Assembly: GCA_000632805.1 (NCBI GenBank)
Contig: CP007444.1
Span: forward strand, 186,001 to 250,000
Length of the DNA: 64,000 nucleotides
From: Dyella jiangningensis
Lineage (GTDB): Bacteria; Pseudomonadota; Gammaproteobacteria; Xanthomonadales; Rhodanobacteraceae
Direction of reading: 5' to 3'
In this document: piece after piece, positions 1 through 8,017 of the stretch
How the letters are laid out: the number at the start of each line of letters is the position of its first letter
Numbering within the stretch: position 1 is the stretch's first letter
Notes under the pieces: generated by a model
What the model saw: the letters and a program-made list of their open reading frames with translations, nothing else
What the model was told of the DNA's origin: nothing
Databases searched by the model: none
Program-made: the position numbers and the translations under genes

Positions 1-443
1 CGATCGAGAACAACGTCCGCAGCAAGATCGTCAAAGACCACCTGACCGACCCAGCGTACTTCGCCAAGATGTCGGCGTTGCTGGATGAACTCATCAAGAA
101 GCGCAGGGAGAAGGCCATCGCTTATGAGGAATACCTCAAGCAAATGGAAGAGCTGGCAGCCAGGGTGAGTAGTGGGAGGGGCGCCGATATCCCGGCGACG
201 CTGGACTCTACCGGCAAGCGCGCACTGTTCAACAACTTGAAGGGTTTCAATGGCGCATCCGCAGAAGACGCCGAAGCGTTGGCGCTGGAACTGGATGCGG
301 CGATCAAGCGAGTTCGTCCGGATAGCTGGCGCGGCGTGTTACCCAGGGAGAACGTCATCAAGCAAGCGCTGTACGCCATCCTGAAGAACGCGGCCGAGGT
401 CGAGCGCCTCTTTCCCATCATCGTGGCACAGGCGGAGTATTGA
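1..443 (+). CDS. hsdR: Type I restriction enzyme R subunit, C-terminal end (partial)
   Basis: The reading frame is open from the window edge, so this is the tail of a gene that starts upstream; about 146 codons are visible. The residues resemble the C-terminal helical region of HsdR, the ATP-dependent translocase and nuclease subunit of type I restriction systems (for example KKRREKAIAYEEYLKQMEEL, then a short basic helical segment ending in VAQAEY). The motor and nuclease domains lie outside the window. The stop codon overlaps the start of the next gene, a metallopeptidase commonly found directly after hsdR. The assignment rests on the tail and the neighbour, so it is good but not certain. 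Confidence 0.75.
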   Translation, partial: IENNVRSKIVKDHLTDPAYFAKMSALLDELIKKRREKAIAYEEYLKQMEELAARVSSGRGADIPATLDSTGKRALFNNLKGFNGASAEDAEALALELDAAIKRVRPDSWRGVLPRENVIKQALYAILKNAAEVERLFPIIVAQAEY

Positions 444-1168
444 GCGTGCAGGTACGTGATGGCATCGAGCTGGGTGAACTGCACGCCGATGTGGTGCGCA
501 AAGACATCAAGCACGTACACCTGAGTGTGTATCCGCCAGACGGCCGGGTGCGGATTTCCGCACCGCTGAATATGGCGTTGGACACCATCCGTATCTATGC
601 CATTGCCAAGCTAGGTTGGATCAAGAGCCAGCAACGTAAGCTTCGTTCACAAGAGCGGGAAACGGTCCGCGACTACTGGGACAAAGAGAGTCACTACGTC
701 TGGGGCAAACGCTATCTACTGCGTAATGTGCAGGTCGATGCCGCGCCCACGGTGAAGTTGAAGCACTCCACGCTTGAGCTGCATACGCGGCCCGGCAGTG
801 ATGCCGCCAAGCGCCACGAGCTGTTGGAGGCGTGGTATCGAGAGCAAATCAGGGCGGTCGTTCCTGCCCTGCTCGAGAAATGGGCGCCGCTGCTAGGTGT
901 CACCCCCAAGCGTTTCCACGTCCAGCGCATGAAAACCAAATGGGGTAGCTGCAACCCCGCCTCCGGACATATCCGCCTGAACACGGATCTCGCGCGGAAA
1001 CCCTCGGTCTGCCTTGAGTACATTGTCGTACACGAGCTGATGCACCTGATTGAGCCAACCCACAACGCGCGGTTCCAGTCGCTTATGGATGACGCCATGC
1101 CGCACTGGCGCCAGATTAAGCACGAGCTAAACCAACTGCCCGTACGGCACGAGGATTGGGAATATTAA
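440..1168 (+). CDS. YgjP-type (DUF45, SprT-like) zinc metallopeptidase
   Basis: A 242-aa protein with the zinc motif VVHELMHLIEPTHNARF near residues 195-212; the HExxH histidines and a downstream histidine would bind zinc. Upstream is the family block MKTKWGSCNPASGHIRLN. This is the YgjP/DUF45 family of small SprT-like metallopeptidases, which is repeatedly found beside type I restriction genes; its role there is not established. The start is TTG in a TTGA overlap with the hsdR stop, which implies translational coupling. No signal peptide is seen, so it should act in the cytoplasm. Confidence 0.85.
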   Translation: MSVQVRDGIELGELHADVVRKDIKHVHLSVYPPDGRVRISAPLNMALDTIRIYAIAKLGWIKSQQRKLRSQERETVRDYWDKESHYVWGKRYLLRNVQVDAAPTVKLKHSTLELHTRPGSDAAKRHELLEAWYREQIRAVVPALLEKWAPLLGVTPKRFHVQRMKTKWGSCNPASGHIRLNTDLARKPSVCLEYIVVHELMHLIEPTHNARFQSLMDDAMPHWRQIKHELNQLPVRHEDWEY

Positions 1169-1290
1169 GCCGGGCACGCATGCCTGCGGGCTTGTTTGTA
1201 TCGCGGCGGATGACCAAATAGTCCGCTAAGTCATTGTGCCAGGGGCACATTTTTGAGCCCCATGCGTTACTAGTAAACGCAACGGAATCA

Positions 1291-1629
1291 ATGACTTACT
1301 TGACGTTCCATCCTGGTCCGGGTAGGGTCTGCGCAGGCACCGGATGGGACGCACTAAGCGTGACTGACCGTGACGTAGATGAAGAATCCCCGACGGCTCG
1401 CTGGCTTCTCCGCGAGCACGGACCGATTCTGTCGGCCGCCGTGGCGGCGAAGGTTTTGGGATTCAAGAGTACTGACGCGCTTCGTCAGGCCCGGCTTCGC
1501 CAAAAGCTGCCCGTCCCGATGTTCACAATCGAAGGACGGCGCGGATGGTTTGCCTCCACCGCCGTGGTGGCCGCGTGGATAGAGCAAACAGTCGTCATTC
1601 CAGCTGATGAGTCTCGCCAACATGGCTAG
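1291..1629 (+). CDS. Small helix-turn-helix-like protein
   Basis: About 112 aa from the chosen ATG, which has GGA a few bases upstream; the frame is open further upstream to a possible start at 1234. The middle (LSAAVAAKVLGFKSTDALRQ) looks like a winged-helix or excisionase-type DNA-binding unit, followed by a basic stretch and an aromatic RRGWFAST segment as in small MerR/AlpA-like proteins. No family can be named with confidence. It lies between the restriction genes and the Tn7-like module, so it could belong to either. A regulator or directionality factor is only an inference. Confidence 0.45.
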   Translation: MTYLTFHPGPGRVCAGTGWDALSVTDRDVDEESPTARWLLREHGPILSAAVAAKVLGFKSTDALRQARLRQKLPVPMFTIEGRRGWFASTAVVAAWIEQTVVIPADESRQHG

Positions 1630-1854
1630 GGCAGAGCATTTCTCGCCTACACCATGCCCGTTAGGCTGCGATCTGACGTTGCCATTGAATCAGGCGGCCA
1701 AGCTACCTGGAAACCAGGTGGCGCTTATCCATACATGGACCACCCCAATACTGCAGCGAGCTCGGAGTCGTCCTAAGTCGTAGCGGATCCGTAGAGCATT
1801 CCACCCTAATCCAGGAGGTGATGTCGAACGCTGCTCAGCAACTTCATCCGGAAA

Positions 1855-2060
1855 AGGAAAAGCCGCCCTGTGGCGGGGCGGCTTTCCAGCGTGACTTGAA
1901 GACTCAAGTTTGAGCGCTTGAGTGGCAGTCTGATCCTGCCCACCCTTCGAGTCAAGCCTCCGGCCACCCCAAAAGAAATGCCGCGTCTGCGCGGCACGGG
2001 AGGCTTGTATGCCCAAAAAGCATGCAATTTGGCTGTTAGGTGACAAAAGCGCGCTAACCA
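1855..2060 (+). promoter_or_regulatory. Gene-free, hairpin-dense leader before tnsA
   Basis: The 468 bases between 1630 and 2097 carry no convincing gene but many inverted repeats. AAAGCCGCCC/GGGCGGCTTT is at 1859-1885. ACTTGA/TCAAGT at 1894-1909 is mutually exclusive with CTCAAG/CTTGAG at 1903-1922. GGCAG/CTGCC is at 1924-1940. CAAGCCTCC (1953-1961) pairs with GGAGGCTTG (1999-2007) and encloses TGCCGCG/CGCGGCA (1979-1996). GTTAG/CTAAC is at 2034-2058. A further perfect hairpin, ACCTGG-AAA-CCAGGT, is at 1705-1719. The region should hold the tnsA promoter and probably a transposon end, but no clear repeated TnsB sites were found. Confidence 0.5.
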
Positions 2061-2082
2061 TCCTCGAGCGATATGTGCGTCG

Positions 2083-2097
2083 GCCGGAGGTTCCGGC
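2083..2097 (+). promoter_or_regulatory. Hairpin sequestering the tnsA ribosome binding site
   Basis: GCCGGA-GGT-TCCGGC forms a perfect 6-bp hairpin with a 3-nt loop ending one base before the tnsA ATG at 2098. The Shine-Dalgarno GGAGG at 2086-2090 lies partly in the stem and partly in the loop. In mRNA this would hinder ribosome loading. It supports 2098 as the tnsA start and suggests translational damping of the overlapping tnsABC operon. The structure is read from sequence; the effect is inferred. Confidence 0.6.
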
Positions 2098-3006
2098 ATG
2101 AAGATGACGCTCAAGAAACTCACCGAAATGATCGCGGAAGGCCGTGGCATAGGCGTTGGCGATAAATATCAGCCGTGGGAGCAAATCACGCGCCGCCGTG
2201 GTTCGCCATTTTCGAATCTCAATCTGACACCAGTACCCCATCTTGTCCGGTTGGCGCACTTCCTATCGCGCGGAGAGCGTGAGTTCGGTTTCTTGCTCTG
2301 GTGGCTTGGAGTCGAGGATTTGCGTGAACAATACCCGTTGTGGCCCTGGCCACACCGGCAGCCGGTTAGCCAGGTTGATCCGGAGTCAGGGGGAGTGACT
2401 ACGCACCCGGGAATGGCCGAGGTTGCCGGCGAGGCTGGCATCAAGCTCGGCAAGTACCCCGGCCTCGCCGTTCCTGTCGTTCTATCGCTCGATCTCCTAG
2501 CAACGGTTCCACCTGATATCGGGCCCCATCGACTAGTGGGATTCAGTTGTAAGCCCAAAGCGCTTTTCCATGCTTGGGCCCCAGATGATCGGTTACGCGA
2601 ACGCCTAGAGCTCGATCGACGGTACTGCGTTACCGCTGAGATCCCTCACCGACTCATACATCCGGAACAGATTCCAAGGACATTGATAGTCCAGTTGCAC
2701 TGGTTGGCACCCATCGTGCCTTTCGCCGCAATTAGCAAACTCCTTGCATCCCATACGTACCAGGCGTTCCTGGATCGAATAAAAACCTCCGCTTATGCAC
2801 TGCCAGCCAGCAACGCTGCAAGCGAGGCGGCCCGCAGGCTCGGGCTTAGCGAGCAAGATGCGCAGCAAATGCTCAGGATCGCAATCTGGTATCAGCACGT
2901 TGATGCCGATCCCACGCGACCAATATCCATGACGCGTCCATTGCGGCCTGGTGGCCTAGCCATCCGTGAGCAACTGAGAACAGAGTTCTTTGGGAGGTCG
3001 CTATGA
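2098..3006 (+). CDS. tnsA: Tn7-like transposase endonuclease TnsA
   Basis: A 302-aa protein of TnsA type, the restriction-like nuclease that nicks the 5' ends of a Tn7-like element while TnsB cuts the 3' ends. Visible hallmarks are E in SRGERE (around residues 57-62), the DLREQYPL block that follows, D in VLSLDLLA (about 131) and K in GFSCKPK (about 152), matching the E-D-K nuclease triad. The C-terminal third (EIPHRLIHPEQIPRTL, then a helical tail) fits the TnsC-contacting domain. Its stop overlaps the tnsB start by four bases. Upstream is an RBS-sequestering hairpin. Family assignment is firm; activity depends on the unlocated transposon ends. Confidence 0.85.
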   Translation: MKMTLKKLTEMIAEGRGIGVGDKYQPWEQITRRRGSPFSNLNLTPVPHLVRLAHFLSRGEREFGFLLWWLGVEDLREQYPLWPWPHRQPVSQVDPESGGVTTHPGMAEVAGEAGIKLGKYPGLAVPVVLSLDLLATVPPDIGPHRLVGFSCKPKALFHAWAPDDRLRERLELDRRYCVTAEIPHRLIHPEQIPRTLIVQLHWLAPIVPFAAISKLLASHTYQAFLDRIKTSAYALPASNAASEAARRLGLSEQDAQQMLRIAIWYQHVDADPTRPISMTRPLRPGGLAIREQLRTEFFGRSL

Positions 3007-5237
3007 CTCCCGTAATAGGTCACGTCATCCGACGCGGTATTGGAGAAACGATCGTCGATAGTGCATGCCGGGTGTTAGCAGTGTCACTCTCATCCGACGC
3101 GGTCTGGCTGATTCCCCTGCCTAGGGAAAAATCAGTCTCCAGCCCGAGTTGCCGACACATGCTAGGTCCGCAGCGCTATTCCCTGTCGACCATCTCGGAA
3201 GCCCTGGCCTCAGGGGGCTTAGTCATGGAGGACATTCCACTTCCCGGTCAGTGGAAGTTGACCGACGCAGATTATGTGGGCAGCGCTGCGACCGAACGAG
3301 AAAAGGCGCTGAGGTTGGGGCGGATCAAGAAGCGCGACCAACGCTGGCATGTGCTTAGCGAAGTTATCGGAGCGGCAAAAGCCCAAGACATCGTTCCTGT
3401 TGCCTACCTCTTGGTTGAGAAAATCACTGAGGTGTCCCGTCGGCATGGCATCAGCAAGCCAACCATATATAGCTGGCTACACCGGTTCTGGGCCGGGCGC
3501 GAATGTCTCAACAGCCTCCTACCCAATACAAATCGATGCGGAAGTCCTGGTTCTCGAAAAAAGCAAACGGGGCGGCGCCTGGGAAGAAAGTCGCAGCGCT
3601 ACAAAGCGGGTCGCGTACAAAGCGAAGGGTACTCTCTGAAAGAGGGTGATCCAGAACGCCTTGCCTGCGGATATGCGCTTGTGAAACCAGGAGTGACATT
3701 GCGAGATGCGTATCTCTTGACGATGGGAGCGTACTGGTCGAGCCCGCACCAAGATGAGTGCGGGAAACTCCAATATGAGCTTTTTCCCGACCATATGCGC
3801 CCCACACAGCCCCAGTTTGCGTACTGGGGCAGAAAACTCCATGGGAGCCCCTTGCGACGGAAAGTGATGGGACTGGATCGATGGTTGACCTCCACGTTGG
3901 CGGTGGCTGGCAGCGCGCAAGACCAAGTGCACGCGGTAGGTCAAATGGCCATGATTGATTCGACGTCGACTGATCTCTACCTGACGTCGATGATGTCTAG
4001 GCACCTGGTCCTCCCGCCAATGGCCAGAACGATCGTTATCGAAGTTCGGTCGACATGTGCTATGGGCTTCCATGTGGGATGGGAGGATCCAAGTTCGGAC
4101 ACGTCCTTGCTCGCGATCCTATGTGCTGCTCAAGATAAGAAAGAAATCGTCGCGCGCTACGGCATCGATATCGAGCTAGATGAATGGCCAGGCATGCTTC
4201 ACCGGCTCTATCTAGCAGATAACGGTGAGATGAAGTCCGAGGCGATAAAGGAGGCAGAGAAGCAGTTCCGATTTGGTGTCGAGTTCGCGAAGGCGTACAG
4301 CGGGCAAAGTAAGAGCCTTGTGGAGTCCAGCCATCATGCGACCCATAAAGCACTCGACCACAAATTGCCTGGTACGACACGCGGCAAGCAGCGTAAACGT
4401 GGACAACCTGATCCAAAGTCTGAGGCACTTTGGAACTACGGCGAATATATGCCCGAGTTCATCTTGGAATTGATCGCCTATAACAATCAAGAAGTACCTG
4501 ACCTCGCACCTGTAGATATGGTACGAGTAGGTATCGCACCCACGCGCATCAACATATTCCGATGGCTTCGCGACCATGGGGTTCGTGCGGACATCGGTTT
4601 CGACCTCGATCAGCTTCGAGCATTTACGCTTCCAAGCTATAAAGCAGTCTTTCGTCGGGATGGGGTTCACCTCCTTACGGAGGATGGAAGCACCCGTATT
4701 CGAGGTCATCGGTTCTTTGCGGAAGAAGTAGTGGCCGACGCGCGCTGGCAAAAAGCAGCTACAGATAACCGTTCCGTCGACTTGACCGTCAAGCTCAATC
4801 CACAGGACCTCACCCACGTGTGGCTTCCGACAGAAGAAGGTCTTGTGTGTCTGCCCAACGTCCAGGCGGAACAGGCGCTGTTGGATGGGCTCACGCTGGG
4901 GGACTGGAAGGGATTCTTGGGGGAGGAGGCACTTCGCAATGACTCCGGACGACAGGCGAAGGACCAGCATGAGCTAGACAAGCTGGTAAGGCGGGACAAA
5001 GTGTCCCGAGCAGCGACCGCAGAGAAGAAAAAAGAATTGCAGGAGTCCTCGGTTGCACCTACGCCAGTAAAGAACCAATCGCTTCGTCAGAACAAGGCTC
5101 AAGAGAAGGAGCATTTGAGCCCAAAAACACTCACAGGATCTGGCGATACCGGGTCCGAAAAGATTCCACCCGCCTCTCCCTCGGCGCCGGATGCCGCAGA
5201 GATCGCAATGGAAGATTTCATGCGGGAGTTCGGCTAA
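3003..5237 (+). CDS. tnsB: Tn7-like DDE transposase TnsB
   Basis: A 744-aa retroviral-integrase-fold transposase that cuts and joins the 3' ends of the element. An N-terminal HTH (EVSRRHGISKPTIYSWLHRF, about 143-162) precedes the catalytic core. The likely DDE residues are D in QMAMIDST (about 319), D in RLYLADNG (about 406) and E in SLVESSHH (about 441). A beta-barrel region and a charged, low-complexity C-terminus follow, the part that contacts TnsC in Tn7. The ATG overlaps the tnsA stop (ATGA) and the stop overlaps tnsC (TAATG), so the three are translated as a coupled unit. Full length with all catalytic residues present, so apparently intact. Confidence 0.9.
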   Translation: MTPVIGHVIRRGIGETIVDSACRVLAVSLSSDAVWLIPLPREKSVSSPSCRHMLGPQRYSLSTISEALASGGLVMEDIPLPGQWKLTDADYVGSAATEREKALRLGRIKKRDQRWHVLSEVIGAAKAQDIVPVAYLLVEKITEVSRRHGISKPTIYSWLHRFWAGRECLNSLLPNTNRCGSPGSRKKQTGRRLGRKSQRYKAGRVQSEGYSLKEGDPERLACGYALVKPGVTLRDAYLLTMGAYWSSPHQDECGKLQYELFPDHMRPTQPQFAYWGRKLHGSPLRRKVMGLDRWLTSTLAVAGSAQDQVHAVGQMAMIDSTSTDLYLTSMMSRHLVLPPMARTIVIEVRSTCAMGFHVGWEDPSSDTSLLAILCAAQDKKEIVARYGIDIELDEWPGMLHRLYLADNGEMKSEAIKEAEKQFRFGVEFAKAYSGQSKSLVESSHHATHKALDHKLPGTTRGKQRKRGQPDPKSEALWNYGEYMPEFILELIAYNNQEVPDLAPVDMVRVGIAPTRINIFRWLRDHGVRADIGFDLDQLRAFTLPSYKAVFRRDGVHLLTEDGSTRIRGHRFFAEEVVADARWQKAATDNRSVDLTVKLNPQDLTHVWLPTEEGLVCLPNVQAEQALLDGLTLGDWKGFLGEEALRNDSGRQAKDQHELDKLVRRDKVSRAATAEKKKELQESSVAPTPVKNQSLRQNKAQEKEHLSPKTLTGSGDTGSEKIPPASPSAPDAAEIAMEDFMREFG

Positions 5238-6733
5238 TGGGAAAACTTACACCTAGGCATCCTGAGCTAGTGAACGGGCCTAATCCGCTTCTTGAGGCCG
5301 CGGCACCTTTCATTGGCTTCTCGAAGTTGGCCGCAACGCTCAGAAGCGAGCCTTTGGAAGAGCTCGATTGGGAGTCCATGTCTCCCGAATATCGAGTGCC
5401 GCTCCTTAGCATGGCATCACAACACTACTGGCCATGCAGAAAAATCCTAGATGTCGCGGATAGCATCCAAAGTACGCTCCGGGCAGGTCTAATGGCTCGC
5501 AACCCATTATCGGTTGCGGAGCAACGACGAATTAATGCGCTCGCCCTGGCAGATGGCCTGCGCCAAACAAATCGCTGCTCGCTACGCGTGCCTGCTGGTG
5601 GAGGGATCGTTGCCGCAATCACTGGGATGGGTAAGTCGGCCATCCTGGCGCGTGCACTGCAAGTGGTCGCTCCCGAGCAGGTTGTGATCCATTCCAAGAG
5701 TGAGGCGTGCGGATGGTCATCACTCACGCAGGTCTTGTACTTAGTCATTGATGCGCCGTCCAACGGAACTCGAGGTGGTCTGCTGGCTCGAATAGCAGAG
5801 GGTTTAGATGTGCTTTTGGGGACCGACTATTCCGAGACGCTACGCAAGCTTCGTAATCTTGATTCATCGCTGCTTTTCATAACAAAGCTTCTATCCATCC
5901 ATCGAGTAGGCATGTTAGCCATTGACGAAAACCAGCTCGAAAACTTGGAGGAAAGCATCTGGCAGCGTAGTTTCGTCCTCTTCTTCCTCGGTCTAATGAA
6001 CCTAGGTATACCAGTGCTGCTGCTTGGCAATCCTTTGGCTTTTTCGGGGATCGAAGCTGCGTCACAAAACATGCGACGGCTCTCGACGGCGGGCTACCAC
6101 AAATTGTCTCCAGCACTGAATTCAACCGACGTTTGGTGGGCCAAGGAGTGTGTTCCGGGTTTTTGTAGGTTCTCTGTTTGCGAGGATGTACCGCCAATCC
6201 AAGAAATCGTGGACGCGACGTTCGAAGTGTCAGCAGGGGTTCCTGGCCTGTTCGGTGCGGTTTGGTGGGAAGCACAACGGATTGCGCTTCGGCGCGGCGG
6301 CGAGAAAGTCACCTTAGGCCTTGCCGATCTCCTTGCGGCCTTCGAGTCCCCGAGGGTTACGGAGATCAGGAGCATTGCGCAGCAAATCCTAGGCAACTCA
6401 AAAATTAGGCCATATCTCGATATACCGCCTGAGGCAAAGATCGGGCCGGAACGAGATTCAAAAGCGTCGTGTAACAACGAAGGGGGGATTGTCACCGATG
6501 GCACCAAGAACCAGAAGGAGAGCTTGGATCCGATTCGGGCGATGAAGTCAAAGCTCGAAAGACAGGCTTTGGCGAAAGAGCGCGCCGCTGCGAAGCGAAG
6601 GGAAAAGGCTGACTACCTGAGTCCGGACGATATTCGTGCGTACGAACAGAAAATGGAGGCGTTCGCCGGCCTTGATGGCATGCAAGAGCCACTCTTGGCC
6701 GGAGCGAAACGTGCTTCTCCCAAAGCCCGTTAA
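5237..6733 (+). CDS. tnsC: Tn7-like AAA+ ATPase TnsC
   Basis: A 498-aa AAA+ regulator that bridges the TniQ/TnsD target complex and the TnsAB transposase in Tn7-like systems. The Walker A motif is AAITGMGKSA (about 126-135) and the Walker B is VGMLAIDENQLE (about 225-235). The N-terminus has an LDWESMSPEYRVPLLSM block, and the C-terminus is long and rich in Lys, Arg and Glu, a likely TnsA/TnsB interaction tail. The start codon overlaps the tnsB stop. It ends 25 bases from the convergent TniQ gene, so nothing else fits between them. Apparently intact. Confidence 0.88.
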   Translation: MGKLTPRHPELVNGPNPLLEAAAPFIGFSKLAATLRSEPLEELDWESMSPEYRVPLLSMASQHYWPCRKILDVADSIQSTLRAGLMARNPLSVAEQRRINALALADGLRQTNRCSLRVPAGGGIVAAITGMGKSAILARALQVVAPEQVVIHSKSEACGWSSLTQVLYLVIDAPSNGTRGGLLARIAEGLDVLLGTDYSETLRKLRNLDSSLLFITKLLSIHRVGMLAIDENQLENLEESIWQRSFVLFFLGLMNLGIPVLLLGNPLAFSGIEAASQNMRRLSTAGYHKLSPALNSTDVWWAKECVPGFCRFSVCEDVPPIQEIVDATFEVSAGVPGLFGAVWWEAQRIALRRGGEKVTLGLADLLAAFESPRVTEIRSIAQQILGNSKIRPYLDIPPEAKIGPERDSKASCNNEGGIVTDGTKNQKESLDPIRAMKSKLERQALAKERAAAKRREKADYLSPDDIRAYEQKMEAFAGLDGMQEPLLAGAKRASPKAR

Positions 6734-6758
6734 AAGGAGTTCTTATCTAACAGTAGCA

Positions 6759-8003
6759 CTACAGCTGACCTTGTGACCAAGCGATCTCGCGGCGCCGAAG
6801 CTCCTTCACTAACCACGAGGACGAACTCCATGATTGTTCCATGGACAGGCGATAAAGGAGGTCGTCTGGCAACGTCGCTATAAATCTTCGAATGATGATG
6901 CGATCAATTGCGATGTCACGATCGATGGCTTTTGCGCTCATATCATCGGACAGTTTCTGAAATAGCGCAGGCGGGAAATTGGCATCCATAACCCAATTGC
7001 GCAGTTCCGTCTGCGTTTGCGGCGTGAGCCATGAACCAAAAGGTTTGATGGCTGATAGCTGGATGGGCGAATGCCACGGGGAATGCTCCAGGCGCGGGGG
7101 GCTCAATTTCATCTCATCGAGAGCTCCCACGATGACAAGGCGAGATGCTACGTAGCTCGCATGAATCCTCTGTTCCAGCTCCGCCTGTACGAATTGGCTG
7201 CCATCGGCGATGCCAAGGCAGAACGCAATATCGGCGATCGGCACGCTCCAGGCGCGCTCGATAACCGAATTGATCTGAATGTTGGCTTCGGCTATTGATC
7301 CAAAGTGACGAACGACGGCATCCATCACAAGCATCCATGACTCAGGCGCAATGCCCGTAAGGTTTCCCTCAAACGCTTCGATCCAGAGCTTTAGGTAGGA
7401 AGCGTAGCCGTCGGACATAGGTAGTGACGTCCATTTCGGCTCGATTTCCCGGGATGGCCGTTCACCAGGGAGGTAGAACGATGAAGATCCATCGGAAGAC
7501 ATGCGGTCTGGTCCCTCTTGGTGAAGTGGTGCCCCATGCTGCGGACAGTGCCCAATGGAGGGCAACATGTGCAGTACACGCCAAGAAGTGAACCCCTGCG
7601 TTTCCACATCCTCCTCGATGCATTTTTGGCACGATCGCAAGTTTTCAGTGGCAAGCTTGGGAATCTTCCTGCGTCTGTGGCCGCGAAATGCCTTACGGAA
7701 TTTTGTTCCGTCGCCGGCGATGAGCTGTTTAGCCAACTTGTCGGCCATGTGCGCGCTCATCACACGGCAATAAGCACCAAACAACGTGTGTTGCTCAAGA
7801 GTCTGTCGAGCCGATGCTCCGGCTCCGAATAGGCTTGCCGCAGCTTTCCCGGCACCGGCCCCAACAATATTGACGCGATACTTAGACCTTGTCGTTCCAC
7901 CGAAAATGGCTGCAAAGGAGGAGGCATTGCTGGAGCCAAGGTGCATCCGATGGTGCACTACGACGGCACTGAAGAGGGCTGCGCCTGGCCGTAGCAGAGG
8001 CAT
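6759..8003 (-). CDS. tniQ: TniQ/TnsD-family target-selection protein 1
   Basis: About 414 aa from the ATG giving MPLLRPGAALFSAVVVHH, which fits the usual TniQ start (proline-rich opening, then an aliphatic helix). A TTG at 8090 lies inside the upstream gene and would add 29 unlike residues. TniQ proteins recognise the insertion site and recruit TnsC. A zinc-ribbon pattern is visible: CQKC around residues 123-126, then HCPQH after a typical LHMLPSIG stretch. The C-terminal half is helical and lacks the long HTH tail of its neighbour. It lies 14 bases after tniQ 2 in the same direction and converges on tnsC. Confidence 0.8.
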   Translation of the reverse strand: MPLLRPGAALFSAVVVHHRMHLGSSNASSFAAIFGGTTRSKYRVNIVGAGAGKAAASLFGAGASARQTLEQHTLFGAYCRVMSAHMADKLAKQLIAGDGTKFRKAFRGHRRRKIPKLATENLRSCQKCIEEDVETQGFTSWRVLHMLPSIGHCPQHGAPLHQEGPDRMSSDGSSSFYLPGERPSREIEPKWTSLPMSDGYASYLKLWIEAFEGNLTGIAPESWMLVMDAVVRHFGSIAEANIQINSVIERAWSVPIADIAFCLGIADGSQFVQAELEQRIHASYVASRLVIVGALDEMKLSPPRLEHSPWHSPIQLSAIKPFGSWLTPQTQTELRNWVMDANFPPALFQKLSDDMSAKAIDRDIAIDRIIIRRFIATLPDDLLYRLSMEQSWSSSSWLVKELRRREIAWSQGQL

Positions 8004-8017
8004 GTACCCGAGCGCGG

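Noticed and set aside
1640..2090. Exact Tn7-like end with repeated TnsB sites
   Set aside because: Short repeats such as AGAGCATT and CCACCCCAA occur twice but with no regular spacing and no inverted partner was found on the right side.
1690..2259. Minus-strand open frame of 189 codons before tnsA
   Set aside because: It crosses the hairpin-rich leader and the tnsA start, has no RBS and no protein-like pattern.
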